From Myxococcales bacterium (GTDB lineage: Bacteria; Myxococcota_A; Polyangia; Fen-1088), in NCBI GenBank assembly GCA_022184915.1, contig JAGTJU010000006.1, forward strand, positions 124,001 through 188,000: a stretch of 64,000 nt of DNA, read 5' to 3'. The notes beneath the pieces are model-generated. The model was given only the letters and a program-made list of their open reading frames with translations, was not told the DNA's origin and searched no databases. Position numbers and translations under genes: made by a program. Positions 30,872-43,419 of this stretch are shown in pieces. The number at the start of each line of letters is the position of its first letter. The stretch's first letter is position 1.

Positions 30872-33562
30872 TCAGGCGGCGCCCTTGAGCATGCGGCGGA
30901 GCACGTAGAGCAAGATGCCACCGTGCCGGTAGTATTGCGCTTCCTGGGGCGTGTCGATCCGCAGACAGGCCTTGAAGTGTCCCGTGCCGCCATCGGGGCG
31001 CGCGAAGTTCACCGTCAGTTCGCGCTTGCCCGAAAAGTCGTCGAGCACGCTTGGCAGGCCGATGGTCTCGAAGGTCTCTTCGCCCGACAGACCCAGGCTA
31101 CCGACCGACTCACCAGGCAAAAACTCGAGGGGCAACACGCCCATGCCGATCAAGTTCGATCGGTGGATGCGCTCGAAGCTTTCGGCGATGACCATGCGAA
31201 CACCCAAAAGGTTTGTGCCCTTGGCTGCCCAGTCGCGGGACGAGCCCGTGCCGTATTCCTTGCCGGCCAAGATGACGAGCGGGCGCCCGTCGAGCTTGTA
31301 CTTCATCGCGGCGTCATAAATCGACATCACCTCGCCAGTGGGCAGGTAGCGAGTGACGCCGCCTTCAGTGCCTGGGGCCAGCAGGTTGCGGATACGAACG
31401 TTCGCGAAGGTGCCTCGCACCATCACCTCGTCGTTGCCCCGACGGGCGCCGTAGGAGTTGAAGTCCTTCGGATCCACGCCCCGCGCGACCAGGTACTGGC
31501 CTGCAGGGCTATCCTTCTTGATGTTGCCGGCCGGCGAGATGTGGTCGGTCGTGACGCTGTCGCCCAAAACTGCCAGCGCATGGGCGCGCGCGATGTCCAC
31601 GACGTGCCCGGGCTCTTCCGTCATGTCGCCGAAGAAGGGCGGATTTCGCACGTAGGTGCTGTCGTCCTCCCACGCGTACGTGGCGCCGGTGGGCACCTCG
31701 AGCCCGCGCCAGGCCGCATCGCCCTCGAACACGCGTCCGTAGGTCTCCTTGAACATCTCGGCGGTGATGTTCTTGGCCACCACAGCCGCCACCTCTTCCT
31801 GAGAAGGCCAGATGTCTGCGAGGAACACCGGTCGTCCGTCGCTGCCGGTTCCCAGCGGCTCCTTCGTCAGGTCGATATCGACCCGGCCGGCCAACGCCAA
31901 CGCCACCACCAGCGGGGGCGACATCAGGTAGTTGGCGCGCACCTCCGGGTGTACACGACCCTCGAAGTTGCGGTTGCCCGAGAGCACAGATGACACCACG
32001 AGGTTTCGTGCGGCAATGGCTTTCGAGATCGAAGCCGGCAGCGGCCCCGAGTTGCCGATGCAGGTCGTGCAACCGTATGCGGCCACGTTGAAGCGAAGCG
32101 TCTCGAGGAAGGGCAGGAGGCCCGCGTCCGAAAGATAAGCCGTGACCACCTGACTGCCAGGCGCGAGGGAGGTCTTGACCCAGGGCTTCGTGGAAAGCCC
32201 CTTTTCGACGGCCTTTTTGGCCAGGAGGCCTGCTGCCACGAGCACGTTGGGGTTCGACGTGTTCGTGCAGCTCGTGATGGCAGCGATGACCACCGAGCCG
32301 TTCTTGAGTTCCGGTTCGATCCGGTCGGCGTCAGCCGGGGGTTCGTCCTTGGGGGGCTTCGTGAGGGATGCGACGGCCGCCGCAAACGAGCGCCCGAGCT
32401 CGGGCAGGGCGATGCGGTCCTGCGGGCGCTTGGGTCCCGCGACGGAAGGCACGATGGTGCCGAGGTCCACCTCGAGGATCTGGGAGTAGGCGGCTTCGGG
32501 CGCTCCGGGCTCTGCCCAGAGCCCCTGGGCCCTGCAGTATTGTTCGACGAGCGCCAGGTGCTCCTCCGAGCGCCCCGTCAAGCGCAGGTAGCGAAGCGTC
32601 TCGTGATCGACCGGGAAAATGCCGCAAGTGGCACCGTACTCCGGCGCCATGTTCGCGAGGGTCGCACGATCCGAAAGCGGGAGACTGGCCAGACCGGGGC
32701 CGAAGAACTCGACGAACTTGCCCACGACGCCCAACTTGCGGAGCGACTCGGTCACGGTGAGCACGAGGTCGGTGGCCGTCGAACCTGCCGGTAGCTTCCC
32801 CGAGAGCCGCACACCCACCACCTGGGGTATCAGCATGGGACTTGGCTGCCCGAGCATCGCGGCCTCTGCTTCGATGCCACCCACGCCCCAGCCGAGGACG
32901 CCGAGACCGTTGACCATCGTGGTGTGCGAGTCCGTGCCTACGAGCGTGTCGGGATACGCTTGGCCGCTCTCGTTCGCAAAGACCACGCGAGCCAGGTACT
33001 CGATGTTCACCTGGTGGACGATGCCGGTATCCGGCGGTACGACCTTGAAGTTGTCGAAGGCGTCCTGTCCCCAGCGCAAAAAGGCGTAGCGCTCCTTGTT
33101 GCGCGAAAACTCGATTTGGTTGTTCAGCGTCAGGGCCTGGGCATGCCCGGATTCGTCGATCTGAACGGAGTGATCGATCACCAACTCGGCAGGAAGTAGG
33201 GGGTTCACCTTGTTGGGGTCGCCCCCCATCCGCACCATCGCGTCCCGCATCGCGGCCAGATCCACGACCGCAGGGACTCCAGTGAAGTCCTGCAAGATCA
33301 CGCGGGCCGGGGTAAAGGCGATCTCCACGCTGGGGACCGCTTTGGGGTCCCACTTGGCAAGGGCCTCGATGTGCGCCTTCGTCACGGACACGCCGTCCTC
33401 GAGCCGCAGCAGGTTCTCGAGCAGGATGCGGTGGGCGAACGGAAGGTGCTTGATGTCGAACCCCGCGGCCTCGACCGCGGCCAAGCGGAATACCTCGTAG
33501 GTTTTGTTGCCTACCGACAGGGACGAGCGAGCTTTGAAACTATCGAGCGACGACGTGGACAT
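30872..33562 (-). CDS. acnA: Aconitate hydratase A
   Basis: 896 aa from ATG 33562 ([15 protein letters not shown]), standard AcnA/IRP-type length. Cluster-ligand motifs are SCTN in [10 protein letters not shown] and both Cys of [13 protein letters not shown]. The substrate loop [13 protein letters not shown] and the swivelling C-terminal domain are intact. It converts citrate to isocitrate in the TCA cycle using a 4Fe-4S cluster. The 64-base gap to miaE does not show a terminator, so readthrough into miaE-rlmN is possible. Citrate synthase is 21 kb away, on the other strand. Confidence 0.96.
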   Translation of the reverse strand: MSTSSLDSFKARSSLSVGNKTYEVFRLAAVEAAGFDIKHLPFAHRILLENLLRLEDGVSVTKAHIEALAKWDPKAVPSVEIAFTPARVILQDFTGVPAVVDLAAMRDAMVRMGGDPNKVNPLLPAELVIDHSVQIDESGHAQALTLNNQIEFSRNKERYAFLRWGQDAFDNFKVVPPDTGIVHQVNIEYLARVVFANESGQAYPDTLVGTDSHTTMVNGLGVLGWGVGGIEAEAAMLGQPSPMLIPQVVGVRLSGKLPAGSTATDLVLTVTESLRKLGVVGKFVEFFGPGLASLPLSDRATLANMAPEYGATCGIFPVDHETLRYLRLTGRSEEHLALVEQYCRAQGLWAEPGAPEAAYSQILEVDLGTIVPSVAGPKRPQDRIALPELGRSFAAAVASLTKPPKDEPPADADRIEPELKNGSVVIAAITSCTNTSNPNVLVAAGLLAKKAVEKGLSTKPWVKTSLAPGSQVVTAYLSDAGLLPFLETLRFNVAAYGCTTCIGNSGPLPASISKAIAARNLVVSSVLSGNRNFEGRVHPEVRANYLMSPPLVVALALAGRVDIDLTKEPLGTGSDGRPVFLADIWPSQEEVAAVVAKNITAEMFKETYGRVFEGDAAWRGLEVPTGATYAWEDDSTYVRNPPFFGDMTEEPGHVVDIARAHALAVLGDSVTTDHISPAGNIKKDSPAGQYLVARGVDPKDFNSYGARRGNDEVMVRGTFANVRIRNLLAPGTEGGVTRYLPTGEVMSIYDAAMKYKLDGRPLVILAGKEYGTGSSRDWAAKGTNLLGVRMVIAESFERIHRSNLIGMGVLPLEFLPGESVGSLGLSGEETFETIGLPSVLDDFSGKRELTVNFARPDGGTGHFKACLRIDTPQEAQYYRHGGILLYVLRRMLKGAA

Positions 33563-33676
33563 GGGCGCGTGTTTTAGCACGACTTGCCGCGTTCCCGTCA
33601 GCAATCCAGGCGGCTTTCGTGCCCGGTTTTTCGTAGGACCCCAGGGCTTGCGGGCCGCCGCCGGCGAGCCCTCGGC

Positions 33677-34348
33677 TCACCGCCACAGACGGTGCGCGGG
33701 GCGCGCTTCCTTGAGCTCGCCCGGCTGGACCCCATCGACGAAAGCCCGGGCGGGCGGCTCGGTCCCGAAGCTCCGCATCAGGGCGCCGGCGGCACCGAGC
33801 ACGCCCAGAAGAACCGCGCTCGTGCCGAGCGCCCAGGGCAGCAACTGGGTGCGCCGCAAGGGGCCAGGCACGCGCAGGGTGACCTGCTCGAGCGTGCGCT
33901 CGGGGCCCCCACGATAGGGCGTGACCGCCGCCGGTGCCAGCAACACCCCGTCGACTTCCAAGGGGACCCCCGGCCTGATGACGATTTCCTCCACCGAGAC
34001 GACTCCCGAAAAACCGAAAGAATGCGCCACCTCCCGCGCCCCTGACGAGCCCGGGCCGAAGAGCGTGGCGAGTGCATCCAGCCGGGCGTGGCGCCCATCG
34101 ATGCGAACCCGCTCCGCGGCAAAAGCGGGGGAGTCACGAAACTCGACGTCGAAGGCCTCGTCGCTCACCAGGTCGTGAACGAACACGTTCGACGGCATCA
34201 CCTCGGTGACCCGCAGACGCCAATGTACGCAGGGGGTTCGCGAGGCGGGCGCCTTCAGAAGCTGGGTGGCAGGCACTGCGGTGCCCATGCGGACCTGCCA
34301 ACGCAGGTCCATGTTTCCGTCGTGCATCGGAATCAGGCCTCTCGTCAT
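33677..34348 (-). CDS. Membrane protein with GIDE-like domain, coupled to the NtrC regulator
   Basis: 223 aa from ATG 34348, whose ATGA overlaps the NtrC stop. Residues about 20-150 resemble the GIDE/MULAN intermembrane domain: GTAVPATQLLKAPASRTPCVHW, then a DxxSDEAFDV beta segment and EEIVIRPGVPLEVDGVL. This is a weak match by eye. One membrane helix (LPWALGTSAVLLGVLGAAGALM) lies near residue 185, followed by a short tail. There is no RING finger. Bacterial GIDE-type proteins are poorly understood. Context makes it the third gene of a kinase-regulator operon. Confidence 0.6.
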   Translation of the reverse strand: MTRGLIPMHDGNMDLRWQVRMGTAVPATQLLKAPASRTPCVHWRLRVTEVMPSNVFVHDLVSDEAFDVEFRDSPAFAAERVRIDGRHARLDALATLFGPGSSGAREVAHSFGFSGVVSVEEIVIRPGVPLEVDGVLLAPAAVTPYRGGPERTLEQVTLRVPGPLRRTQLLPWALGTSAVLLGVLGAAGALMRSFGTEPPARAFVDGVQPGELKEARPAHRLWR

Positions 34349-35802
34349 TCGGGCTCCCCGGTGTCTTGGCGAGGCGTGTGCCCCTGGGCGTACTCGTCCA
34401 ACTTTCGGTAAAGGGTACGACGATCCAAACCGAGGCGCTGCGCCGCCCGGGTCTTGTTGCCGCCTTCGGCCTCGAGCACCTTCTCGATGTACCGGCGTTC
34501 GAGCTCGTCGAGCGTGAGCCCTTGAGCCAATGCCTCCGCCAGGCGGTCGGAGGAGGGGCGCGCTTTCCAGCTTGCGGGCAGATCGCCCACGGCAATCATC
34601 GGGCCGCGCGCCAGCGCCACAGCGCGTTCCACCATGTTCTCGAGCTCTCTCACGTTGCCCGGAAACGAATAGGTCGCCAGGATGCGGCGAACGTCCTCGT
34701 CGAACCCGCGGGCGGTCTTTCCGGTGCGCTGGGCGGCGCGGGCCAGGAAGTGTTCGGCCAAAGGCAACACGTCCTCGGGCCGTTCGCGCAAAGGCGGGAT
34801 CTTCATCTCCACGACGTTGAGCCTGTAGTAAAGATCTTCGCGAAAGCGGCCTTCGCGCAAGAGCAGCTCGAGATCGCGGTTCGTGGCGGCGATCACCCGC
34901 ACGTCGACGGATTGAGGCCTGGCCGCCCCCACGGGCCTCACCTCCCGCTCCTGAAGGGCGCGCAGCAGTTTGGGCTGCACGCTGGGGGGCAGGTCGCCCA
35001 CTTCGTCGAGAAACAAGGTGCCCCCTTGGGCCTCGACGAAGAGGCCCGTTCGATCGGCATGTGCATCGGTGAAGGCGCCCCTCCGATGTCCGAAGAGCTC
35101 GCTCTCGATGAGGTTCTCCGGAATCGCTGCGCAATTGACGGCCACGAAGGGGCGGTCGCGGCGGGGGCTGCCGTGGTGGAGCGCACGGGCCACGAGTTCC
35201 TTCCCTGTGCCCGATTCTCCCGTCACGAGCACACTCACCGCCGAGCCGTCCAGGCGGCGAATCAACTCGAACAGCTCGCGCATGCGAGGAGAGCGACCAA
35301 TCAGCGCACGGGCGTGTGAGGTGTCCCGGCCCGTGGAGAGGAGCTCGGGCACCACCCCTCGCTCGGCCAAAGCCCGCTCGATCGTGCGCAACAGGTCTTT
35401 GAACTCGAAGGGCTTCGTCAAATAGTCGAACGCCCCCAACTTCACCGCCCGGATCGCCGTGTCGATCGAGCCGAACCCCGTGATGGTCACGACCAGAGGT
35501 CGCGGGTCCAACGCCTGGATTTCTCGAAGCAGGTCGAGACCGTCGATGTCTGGCATGCGCACGTCGGACACCACCACCTGGATGTCGCCGCGCTGTAAAC
35601 GCTGGAGCGCCCCGCGACCTCCCGTGGCCACCTCCACCGGAAAGCCCTCGTCTTCGAGCTCTTCACGCAAAAGGTCTCGCATGGCCTCGTCGTCGTCGAC
35701 CACCAGCAGACGGGCCCGGGGGCGTCCGGCGGTGGAGCGATGCCCGGCTTCACGCCCCGCGGACCGCGAGCGCGCGAGTGCGCTGGCGTCATTGCTTACC
35801 AT
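34345..35802 (-). CDS. NtrC-family sigma-54-dependent response regulator
   Basis: 485 aa. The receiver domain (about 30-145) has LLVVDDDEAMRDLL, the phosphorylation Asp in VVVSDVRMPDIDG, and Lys in YLTKPFE. The AAA+ domain has Walker A GESGTGKE and DEVGDLPP. The sigma-54 contact loop reads GAFTDA instead of the usual GAFTGA. The C-terminal Fis-type HTH (GGNKTRAAQRLGLDRRTLYRKL) binds DNA. The start lies 14 bases after the histidine kinase stop, so they are a cognate pair in one operon, and the GIDE-like gene overlaps its stop. The regulon is unknown. Confidence 0.93.
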   Translation of the reverse strand: MVSNDASALARSRSAGREAGHRSTAGRPRARLLVVDDDEAMRDLLREELEDEGFPVEVATGGRGALQRLQRGDIQVVVSDVRMPDIDGLDLLREIQALDPRPLVVTITGFGSIDTAIRAVKLGAFDYLTKPFEFKDLLRTIERALAERGVVPELLSTGRDTSHARALIGRSPRMRELFELIRRLDGSAVSVLVTGESGTGKELVARALHHGSPRRDRPFVAVNCAAIPENLIESELFGHRRGAFTDAHADRTGLFVEAQGGTLFLDEVGDLPPSVQPKLLRALQEREVRPVGAARPQSVDVRVIAATNRDLELLLREGRFREDLYYRLNVVEMKIPPLRERPEDVLPLAEHFLARAAQRTGKTARGFDEDVRRILATYSFPGNVRELENMVERAVALARGPMIAVGDLPASWKARPSSDRLAEALAQGLTLDELERRYIEKVLEAEGGNKTRAAQRLGLDRRTLYRKLDEYAQGHTPRQDTGEPE

Positions 35803-35816
35803 CCGACAGGCCCCAT

Positions 35817-37340
35817 CTAGGGATCGTTGCTCATTACGCTCCGGGGGGCAAGCGGGGTTCTCGAGGTCGGGTCAGAAGACAGCGGCAAGAACACCCGAAA
35901 CGCAGCCCCCCCCTGTGGGCGATCTCCTACTTCCATCCACCCGTCGTGGTCCTTTACGATCCCCTGGCTGACCGCCAATCCAAGGCCCGTGCCTTGACCC
36001 AGGTCCTTCGTGGTGAAGAACGCCTCGAACACCCTGTCGCGGTCTTCGGGTGGTACGCCGGGCCCGGTGTCTGCCACCTCGAGCATGAGGAAGGGCAGGG
36101 GGGGCGCAAGGGCCAGTCCTTCCTTGCGCCTCGAAACGGTTTCCACGGTTACCTCCAGGACCCCACCGCCCGGCATGGCCTGCAGGGCGTTGTTGAGGAG
36201 GTTCAAACACACCTGCTGAATCTCGGCAGGGTCACCAGGGATGGGGCCCACGTCGGGCGCAATGCGTACCTCCGTCGTTACGTTTTGTCGCATGACGCTT
36301 TCGTCCACGAAGCCAAGCGCTTCCTTTACCGCCGCGGGAACGTCCACCTCGGTCAGGGCGGGGCGGCTCTTGCGGGAAAAAGACAACATCTGGCGGATGA
36401 TGCGTGTGATGCGATCTACTTGACCCGCGATGATCTCAGCGTTTTTGGCCACTTCCGCGGGGTCGCTGGCCCTCTTGTCGAGTGCGCGCGCCCGGCCCCC
36501 TATCACGCCGAGGGGTGTTCCAAGCTCGTGCGCGATCTGAGCCGCCATCTGGCCCATGGTTGCGAGCTTCTCCGAATGCCGCAGCCGCGCTTCGAGGGCT
36601 GAGCGCGCCGTCGTGGCCCTTTCGCGCTCTGCCCGGGCCTCCCGCAGCGATTCGGTCATGGCGTTGAAGCGGCCGGCCAGAATGCCGATTTCGTCGTCGC
36701 GCTGAGGCAGGAGCGCCCGGCTGAGATCGCCCTGGGCCACACCCTCGATGGCCTCATTGAGGCGCCGGAGGGGCCGGACCACCCCGCTGCGGAGGAGCAT
36801 GAGCATCGCTATGCCGAACCCCGCCAGGCCGCCGACCAACCAGGGCAGAGCCTTTTTCAAGCTTGCCCAAACCGCTGCGTCGATGGCCGAGGTGGATCTT
36901 CGGAAGCCCAAGACCGCCCTGACCCTGCCTGCCTCTGATCGAGGTGCGTCGGAGAGAGGAACGGCCATCGCGAAGAACGGAGCGCGCCCGGCAGGCGCGA
37001 AGAACGAACCGATGGGTTTGTGTTCGATCTGGGCGGCTTCCACGAGCTGACTCCAACCGCCGTTATCTGGCCGGTCGGGCCCCGTCCAGATCAGGTCCAA
37101 CGTGAAGGGGGAGATCGCCGCTGCCAGGGCGCCGCGCCGCTCCGCAAGCCTCGCTTGGACCCCGTCGGCGTCGAGGGGCTCCAGAGCCACCTGGAGGGCG
37201 CGGGCCACTTGCCCGGCGCTCAGCTTCAAGTCTTGCTCCAGGTCGGCCCGGCGGAAACGCGTGAACGACCAGGCCGACAGCCCCAATGTGGCTGCCATCA
37301 TCAGCGTCGTGAGCAAGGCGAGGCGGGGTCCCAGGTTCAT
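35817..37340 (-). CDS. Membrane sensor histidine kinase
   Basis: 507 aa. The first membrane helix (about 6-24; LALLTTLMMAATLGLSAW) and the second (about 165-187; WLVGGLAGFGIAMLMLL) enclose a periplasmic sensor of about 140 residues. HAMP follows (VVRPLRRLNEAIEGVAQGDLS). Next come a short coiled coil and the HisKA domain with the phospho-His in AAQIAHELGTPLG, and then HATPase_c with NLLNNALQAM, VADTGPGV and GTGLGLAVSQGI. This is an NtrB/AtoS-like arrangement that would phosphorylate the downstream NtrC protein. The input signal is not apparent. Confidence 0.93.
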   Translation of the reverse strand: MNLGPRLALLTTLMMAATLGLSAWSFTRFRRADLEQDLKLSAGQVARALQVALEPLDADGVQARLAERRGALAAAISPFTLDLIWTGPDRPDNGGWSQLVEAAQIEHKPIGSFFAPAGRAPFFAMAVPLSDAPRSEAGRVRAVLGFRRSTSAIDAAVWASLKKALPWLVGGLAGFGIAMLMLLRSGVVRPLRRLNEAIEGVAQGDLSRALLPQRDDEIGILAGRFNAMTESLREARAERERATTARSALEARLRHSEKLATMGQMAAQIAHELGTPLGVIGGRARALDKRASDPAEVAKNAEIIAGQVDRITRIIRQMLSFSRKSRPALTEVDVPAAVKEALGFVDESVMRQNVTTEVRIAPDVGPIPGDPAEIQQVCLNLLNNALQAMPGGGVLEVTVETVSRRKEGLALAPPLPFLMLEVADTGPGVPPEDRDRVFEAFFTTKDLGQGTGLGLAVSQGIVKDHDGWMEVGDRPQGGAAFRVFLPLSSDPTSRTPLAPRSVMSNDP

Positions 37341-37441
37341 TCCGGTATCTACATCTTACGCAGAGCTACGATGCTTGTGCGCCCACCCAACACCGGTGAC
37401 CCCCCATTCCCTGAGACCGGAGGGCCTGCTATACGTGCCTC

Positions 37442-37681
37442 GTGGCGATGAGCGCGAAAGAGCTGGAGAAGCGGCTGGCCGAGGCCTTTGCCCTGGCCGA
37501 GGTCGAGGTGAAGGACCTGACGGGAGGAGGCGATCACTTCGCGGCCACCATCGTCAGTGCCGCCTTCGTCGGCAAACCGCTCATCCAACGCCACCGCATG
37601 GTGTACGCCGCCCTGGGCGACGCCATGAAAGGCGACATTCACGCGCTGGCCCTCACGACGCGCACACCCGACGAACCCTGA
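37442..37681 (+). CDS. bolA: BolA family protein
   Basis: 79 aa from GTG 37442; ATG 37448 would give 77 aa. The BolA fold is recognisable: an N-terminal helix ([12 protein letters not shown]), then [19 protein letters not shown] and [14 protein letters not shown] with the conserved RHR and His residues. BolA proteins form 2Fe-2S complexes with CGFS monothiol glutaredoxins for iron-sulfur trafficking or iron sensing. The CGFS glutaredoxin gene begins about 100 bases downstream on the same strand, the classic pairing. It is divergent from the histidine kinase. Confidence 0.9.
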   Translation: MAMSAKELEKRLAEAFALAEVEVKDLTGGGDHFAATIVSAAFVGKPLIQRHRMVYAALGDAMKGDIHALALTTRTPDEP

Positions 37682-37784
37682 GCCCCCACAGCTTGGCCGT
37701 AGGCGGTGTCGATTGGCCGGCAGAGTCTCGCCGGAATCGCCGGGCGCCGCGGCTGCATCCAATGCCCACCCACGAGGAATGCAC

Positions 37785-38114
37785 ATGAGCCAACTTCCCG
37801 AAGATTTGAAGCAGCGCCTGGAAGAGACTGTCAACAAGGCCCCCGTCATGCTGTTCATGAAGGGTAACCCCTCCATGCCCCAGTGCGGATTTTCCGCTGC
37901 CGTGGTGGCAGTGCTCAAGGACGTGGGCGTGCCTTTCGGAACGTTCAACATCCTGTCCGACCCCGACATTCGTGAGGGGCTCAAAGTTCACTCGAACTGG
38001 CCCACGTACCCTCAGCTCTACGTCAAGGGTCAGCTCGTCGGCGGGTGCGACATCGTCCGCGAGATGCATGCCAAGGGCGAGTTGGCCCCGCTCCTCCACG
38101 CGGCCCAGGGTTAA
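37785..38114 (+). CDS. grxD: Monothiol CGFS glutaredoxin (GrxD/Grx4 type)
   Basis: 109 aa from ATG 37785, with GAGGA six bases upstream (37774-37778); an in-frame ATG at 37779 is too close to it. The active site is CGFS in [10 protein letters not shown], and [24 protein letters not shown] and GGCDIV are all diagnostic of the Grx4/PICOT-HD family. It binds a 2Fe-2S cluster at the CGFS Cys with glutathione and passes it on. The partner BolA is encoded just upstream, and uvrA begins a few bases downstream. Confidence 0.95.
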   Translation: MSQLPEDLKQRLEETVNKAPVMLFMKGNPSMPQCGFSAAVVAVLKDVGVPFGTFNILSDPDIREGLKVHSNWPTYPQLYVKGQLVGGCDIVREMHAKGELAPLLHAAQG

Positions 38115-38119
38115 CCCAC

Positions 38120-41107
<2,988 letters not shown>

Positions 41108-41125
41108 TGGGTGTAAAGCTTCTTG

Positions 41126-41502
41126 TCGGAGCCGGACTATAAGCCGGGTTCTGTTCCCGCGTTCGTTGCCTGGCGCGGGAGAAGGTCATTCATCTAGGCC
41201 GTCCGTTGCCGGGCGGCTCGAGCGACCAACTGGAGATCTGGAATCGGTGTGGGCCACACCGGCGGGTCACCCCGCGATCCCCGACCGGTCTTGCTCCGGG
41301 TGGGGTTTACCGTGCCCCTCTCGTCACCGAGAGGGCGGTGCGCTCTTACCGCACCTTTTCACCCTTACCGGCCGAAGCCGGCGGTTTGTTTTCTGTGGCA
41401 CTTTCCTTCGAGTCACCCCGACTGGCCGTTAGCCAGCACCCTGGCCCAAGGAGCCCGGACTTTCCTCGAGGGAAACCCTCGCGACCTTCCGTCCGGCTCC
41501 GG
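41126..41502 (-). ncRNA. rnpB: RNase P RNA, bacterial type A
   Basis: Read on the minus strand. Helix P1 is a perfect ten-pair stem: GGAGCCGGAC at the 5' end (41491-41500) and GTCCGGCTCC at the 3' end (41128-41137). Conserved blocks are in order: GAGGAAAGTCCGGGCTCC near the 5' end, CAGGGTGCTGGCTAACGGCC, GGTAAGGGTGAAAAGGTGCG, GGTAAACCCC, and AGAACCCGGCTTATAG just before the 3' arm of P1. The length of about 375 bases is normal. It is the catalytic RNA that trims tRNA 5' leaders, and a tRNA gene lies 940 bases upstream on the same strand. Exact ends are estimated to within a few bases. Nothing else is seen between uvrA and the zinc-ribbon gene. Confidence 0.97.
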
Positions 41503-41581
41503 CAAAAAGCCGAGGCATGATGACAGGCCGTAGAAGATCGTGCCAGGCTGCACCCGGCTTAATCTTCAACGCGCGCCAGAG

Positions 41582-42367
41582 TCAGGCAGATTCTGCGGGA
41601 GAGGCGGCGCCGCTCGACGTTCCTGCACCGCCACCGTTGCCCGACTCGACGCCTTCGTCCTTCAGCAACTCCTCCCAGAAGATGATGCGATGGCAGTAGG
41701 GGCAGCTCTCGATGGTGAGACCACGCCTCAGCACGTTGAAGAGCTGAGGAGGAATATTCATGTTGCAAGCCGTGCAGGAGCCCGCGCGCACTGGCGATAT
41801 GGCAAGGCCTTTTTTGTTCCGGATCACGGCGTAGCGTTTGAGGACATCCGGCCTCAGGTTACGGGCCAACCCCTCACGCTCGCTCGCGAGCCCGGCGAGT
41901 TCCGCACGAACGCCCTCGAGCTTCGCCTCGGCTACGGTCCTGTCGGCGTTGACAGCCTCACGAAGCTTTTCCACCTCGCCGGCCCGCTCCGACAGCACGG
42001 ACTCCTTCGAGTGTATGGCTTCGAGCAGCTTCTTGATTTCGCCTTCCCGGCTCTGGAGCATTTCCCGCGTTTGCTCGATTTCCCGCTGGGCGGCGTTGGC
42101 TTCACGGGGGTTCTTTGCCTGCGAGAGCTTTTGTTTTGCGCCGGTGACCTGGGCGCCCTCGAGCTCCGAGAGGCCGCGCTGTTCGGCCAGGTACTTTCGT
42201 GTGTCCTCGAGCTGGCTTCGTTCGGAGGCGAGCAGCGCCTCCACACGAGCGAGGTCGTTTTCCGTGGCTTTGATCTTGGCCGGGATGGCCTCGAGCGATT
42301 CATTCAGATCTTTGATCTTCGCGTCGTGTTTCTGCAGTGCTTCAAGCCACTTCAACTGATCGCGCAA
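41582..42367 (-). CDS. Coiled-coil protein with C4 zinc ribbon (CT398/zf-RING_7-like)
   Basis: 261 aa. Residues 1-175 are an almost continuous coiled coil (for example DLARVEALLASERSQLEDTR and QREIEQTREMLQSREGEIKK). A zinc ribbon follows at about 195-235 with SCTACNMNIPP and ESCPYCHRI, four Cys. The C-terminus is a Gly/Ser/Ala-rich tail. This matches the widespread C4-type zinc-ribbon family, whose exact role is unsettled; nucleic-acid or flagellar/sigma-54 links have been proposed for relatives. It sits between rnpB and tRNA-Ile on the same strand. Confidence 0.88.
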   Translation of the reverse strand: MRDQLKWLEALQKHDAKIKDLNESLEAIPAKIKATENDLARVEALLASERSQLEDTRKYLAEQRGLSELEGAQVTGAKQKLSQAKNPREANAAQREIEQTREMLQSREGEIKKLLEAIHSKESVLSERAGEVEKLREAVNADRTVAEAKLEGVRAELAGLASEREGLARNLRPDVLKRYAVIRNKKGLAISPVRAGSCTACNMNIPPQLFNVLRRGLTIESCPYCHRIIFWEELLKDEGVESGNGGGAGTSSGAASPAESA

Positions 42368-42439
42368 CGGGATTCCTCCGGGTCAGGATACAAAGGGACG
42401 AGACGGGAAACGAACGGAAAGGCACCGCGGGTGGGGCTG

Positions 42440-42512
42440 TGGGCCCACTAGGATTCGAACCTAGGACCAGGCGGTTATGAGCCGCCAGCTCTAACCGCTG
42501 AGCTATGGGCCC
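42440..42512 (-). tRNA. tRNA-Ile (CAT anticodon, lysidine type)
   Basis: Minus strand, 73 bases. The acceptor stem is GGGCCCA with TGGGCCC. The D arm contains AGCTCAGCGGTTAGAGCT. The anticodon stem is GGCGG/CCGCC with loop CTCATAA (anticodon CAT), and the T arm contains GGTTCGAATCC. CAT could be Met, but the D arm and the anticodon region closely resemble the E. coli tRNA-Ile2 whose C34 becomes lysidine, so Ile reading AUA is preferred. CCA is not encoded. Confidence 0.88.
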
Positions 42513-42607
42513 GGTATTGGTGTTTTCCATTACGTCAAGGGCGGCAATCTACTCCCGGCGCCCATCTCTGTCCAGGTTCACGAGCCCTTGCCGGGTCGCA
42601 CGGGCGC

Positions 42608-43411
42608 TCACGACCACCAGTTCGACAGCAACCCGGCCACCAACAGCAGGCCCAAGGCGATACGGTAAACGACGAACGGCAGCACGCTGCGGGTTCTCAG
42701 GAAGCGAATCAACCAGGCGATCGCGGCGTAGCCCGAAACGGCGGATACCGCCAGGCCCAAGAGCAGAACCCCGCCGCTGATGTTCTGGGCGCGCAGGACA
42801 TCGGGCAGCTCGAAGATCCCTGCCGCGGCGATGGCCGGGACCCCCAACAAAAAGGAGTATCGCGCCGCGGCCTCTCGGCGCAGCCCGAGGGCCATGGCCG
42901 CCATCAACGTGATGCCCGAGCGAGAGACCCCCGGAACGAGGGCCAGCGTTTGCGCCAAGCCCACCAGCAGCGCGTCCCGCATGCCCGCGGTGGCGATGTC
43001 TCGCTCTGGCGTCACGCGCTTTTCCACGAACGCCATGAGCAAGGCGACGATGACCAGCGTGGCCGAGATGACCCACAAGGAACGCAGCGGGCCTTCGATG
43101 GCATCCTTGAACAGCAGGCCCGCTACCCCCACGGGGAGGGTCCCCACGACGAGTTCGAGCAGGCGGCGCCCGTCTGGGTCTTGCAGGGGGCGGGGCCGAG
43201 TCCACGCGCGGAGCATGCGGAGCAGGTCGGGCAGGAAGTACCCCACCACCGCCGCGAGCGTGCCCAACTGAAGGACGGCGGTAAAGGCCGCCCCGGCATC
43301 AGGCCAGCCGAGCACGGCGGGCACGATACGAAGGTGCGCCGTGGACGAAATCGGCAGGAATTCAGTGAGGCCTTGCACCAGGCCGAGCAGCACGGCTTCG
43401 AGCGGAGTCAC
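42608..43411 (-). CDS. uppP: Undecaprenyl-diphosphatase UppP (BacA)
   Basis: 267 aa, the family norm. It is a polytopic inner-membrane protein with the two active-site repeats: QGLTEFLPISSTAHL near the N-terminus, and LVPGVSRSGITLMAAMALG with the catalytic Ser/Arg region at about 155-175. It dephosphorylates undecaprenyl diphosphate to recycle the lipid carrier for peptidoglycan and other wall polymers, and overproduction gives bacitracin tolerance. It lies just downstream of birA on the same strand (eight-base gap), so it is in the nadC-birA-uppP cluster. Confidence 0.95.
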   Translation of the reverse strand: MTPLEAVLLGLVQGLTEFLPISSTAHLRIVPAVLGWPDAGAAFTAVLQLGTLAAVVGYFLPDLLRMLRAWTRPRPLQDPDGRRLLELVVGTLPVGVAGLLFKDAIEGPLRSLWVISATLVIVALLMAFVEKRVTPERDIATAGMRDALLVGLAQTLALVPGVSRSGITLMAAMALGLRREAAARYSFLLGVPAIAAAGIFELPDVLRAQNISGGVLLLGLAVSAVSGYAAIAWLIRFLRTRSVLPFVVYRIALGLLLVAGLLSNWWS

Positions 43412-43419
43412 GAGCGGCT

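Noticed and set aside
34345-37340. Possible second receiver or kinase fused to the NtrC operon
   Set aside because: Domain order is standard: one histidine kinase and one response regulator, with no extra receiver.
42440-42512. Initiator or elongator tRNA-Met assignment for the CAT tRNA
   Set aside because: The first acceptor pair is G-C, and the D arm and anticodon stem match the lysidine tRNA-Ile pattern better; the decision rests on resemblance and is not absolute.
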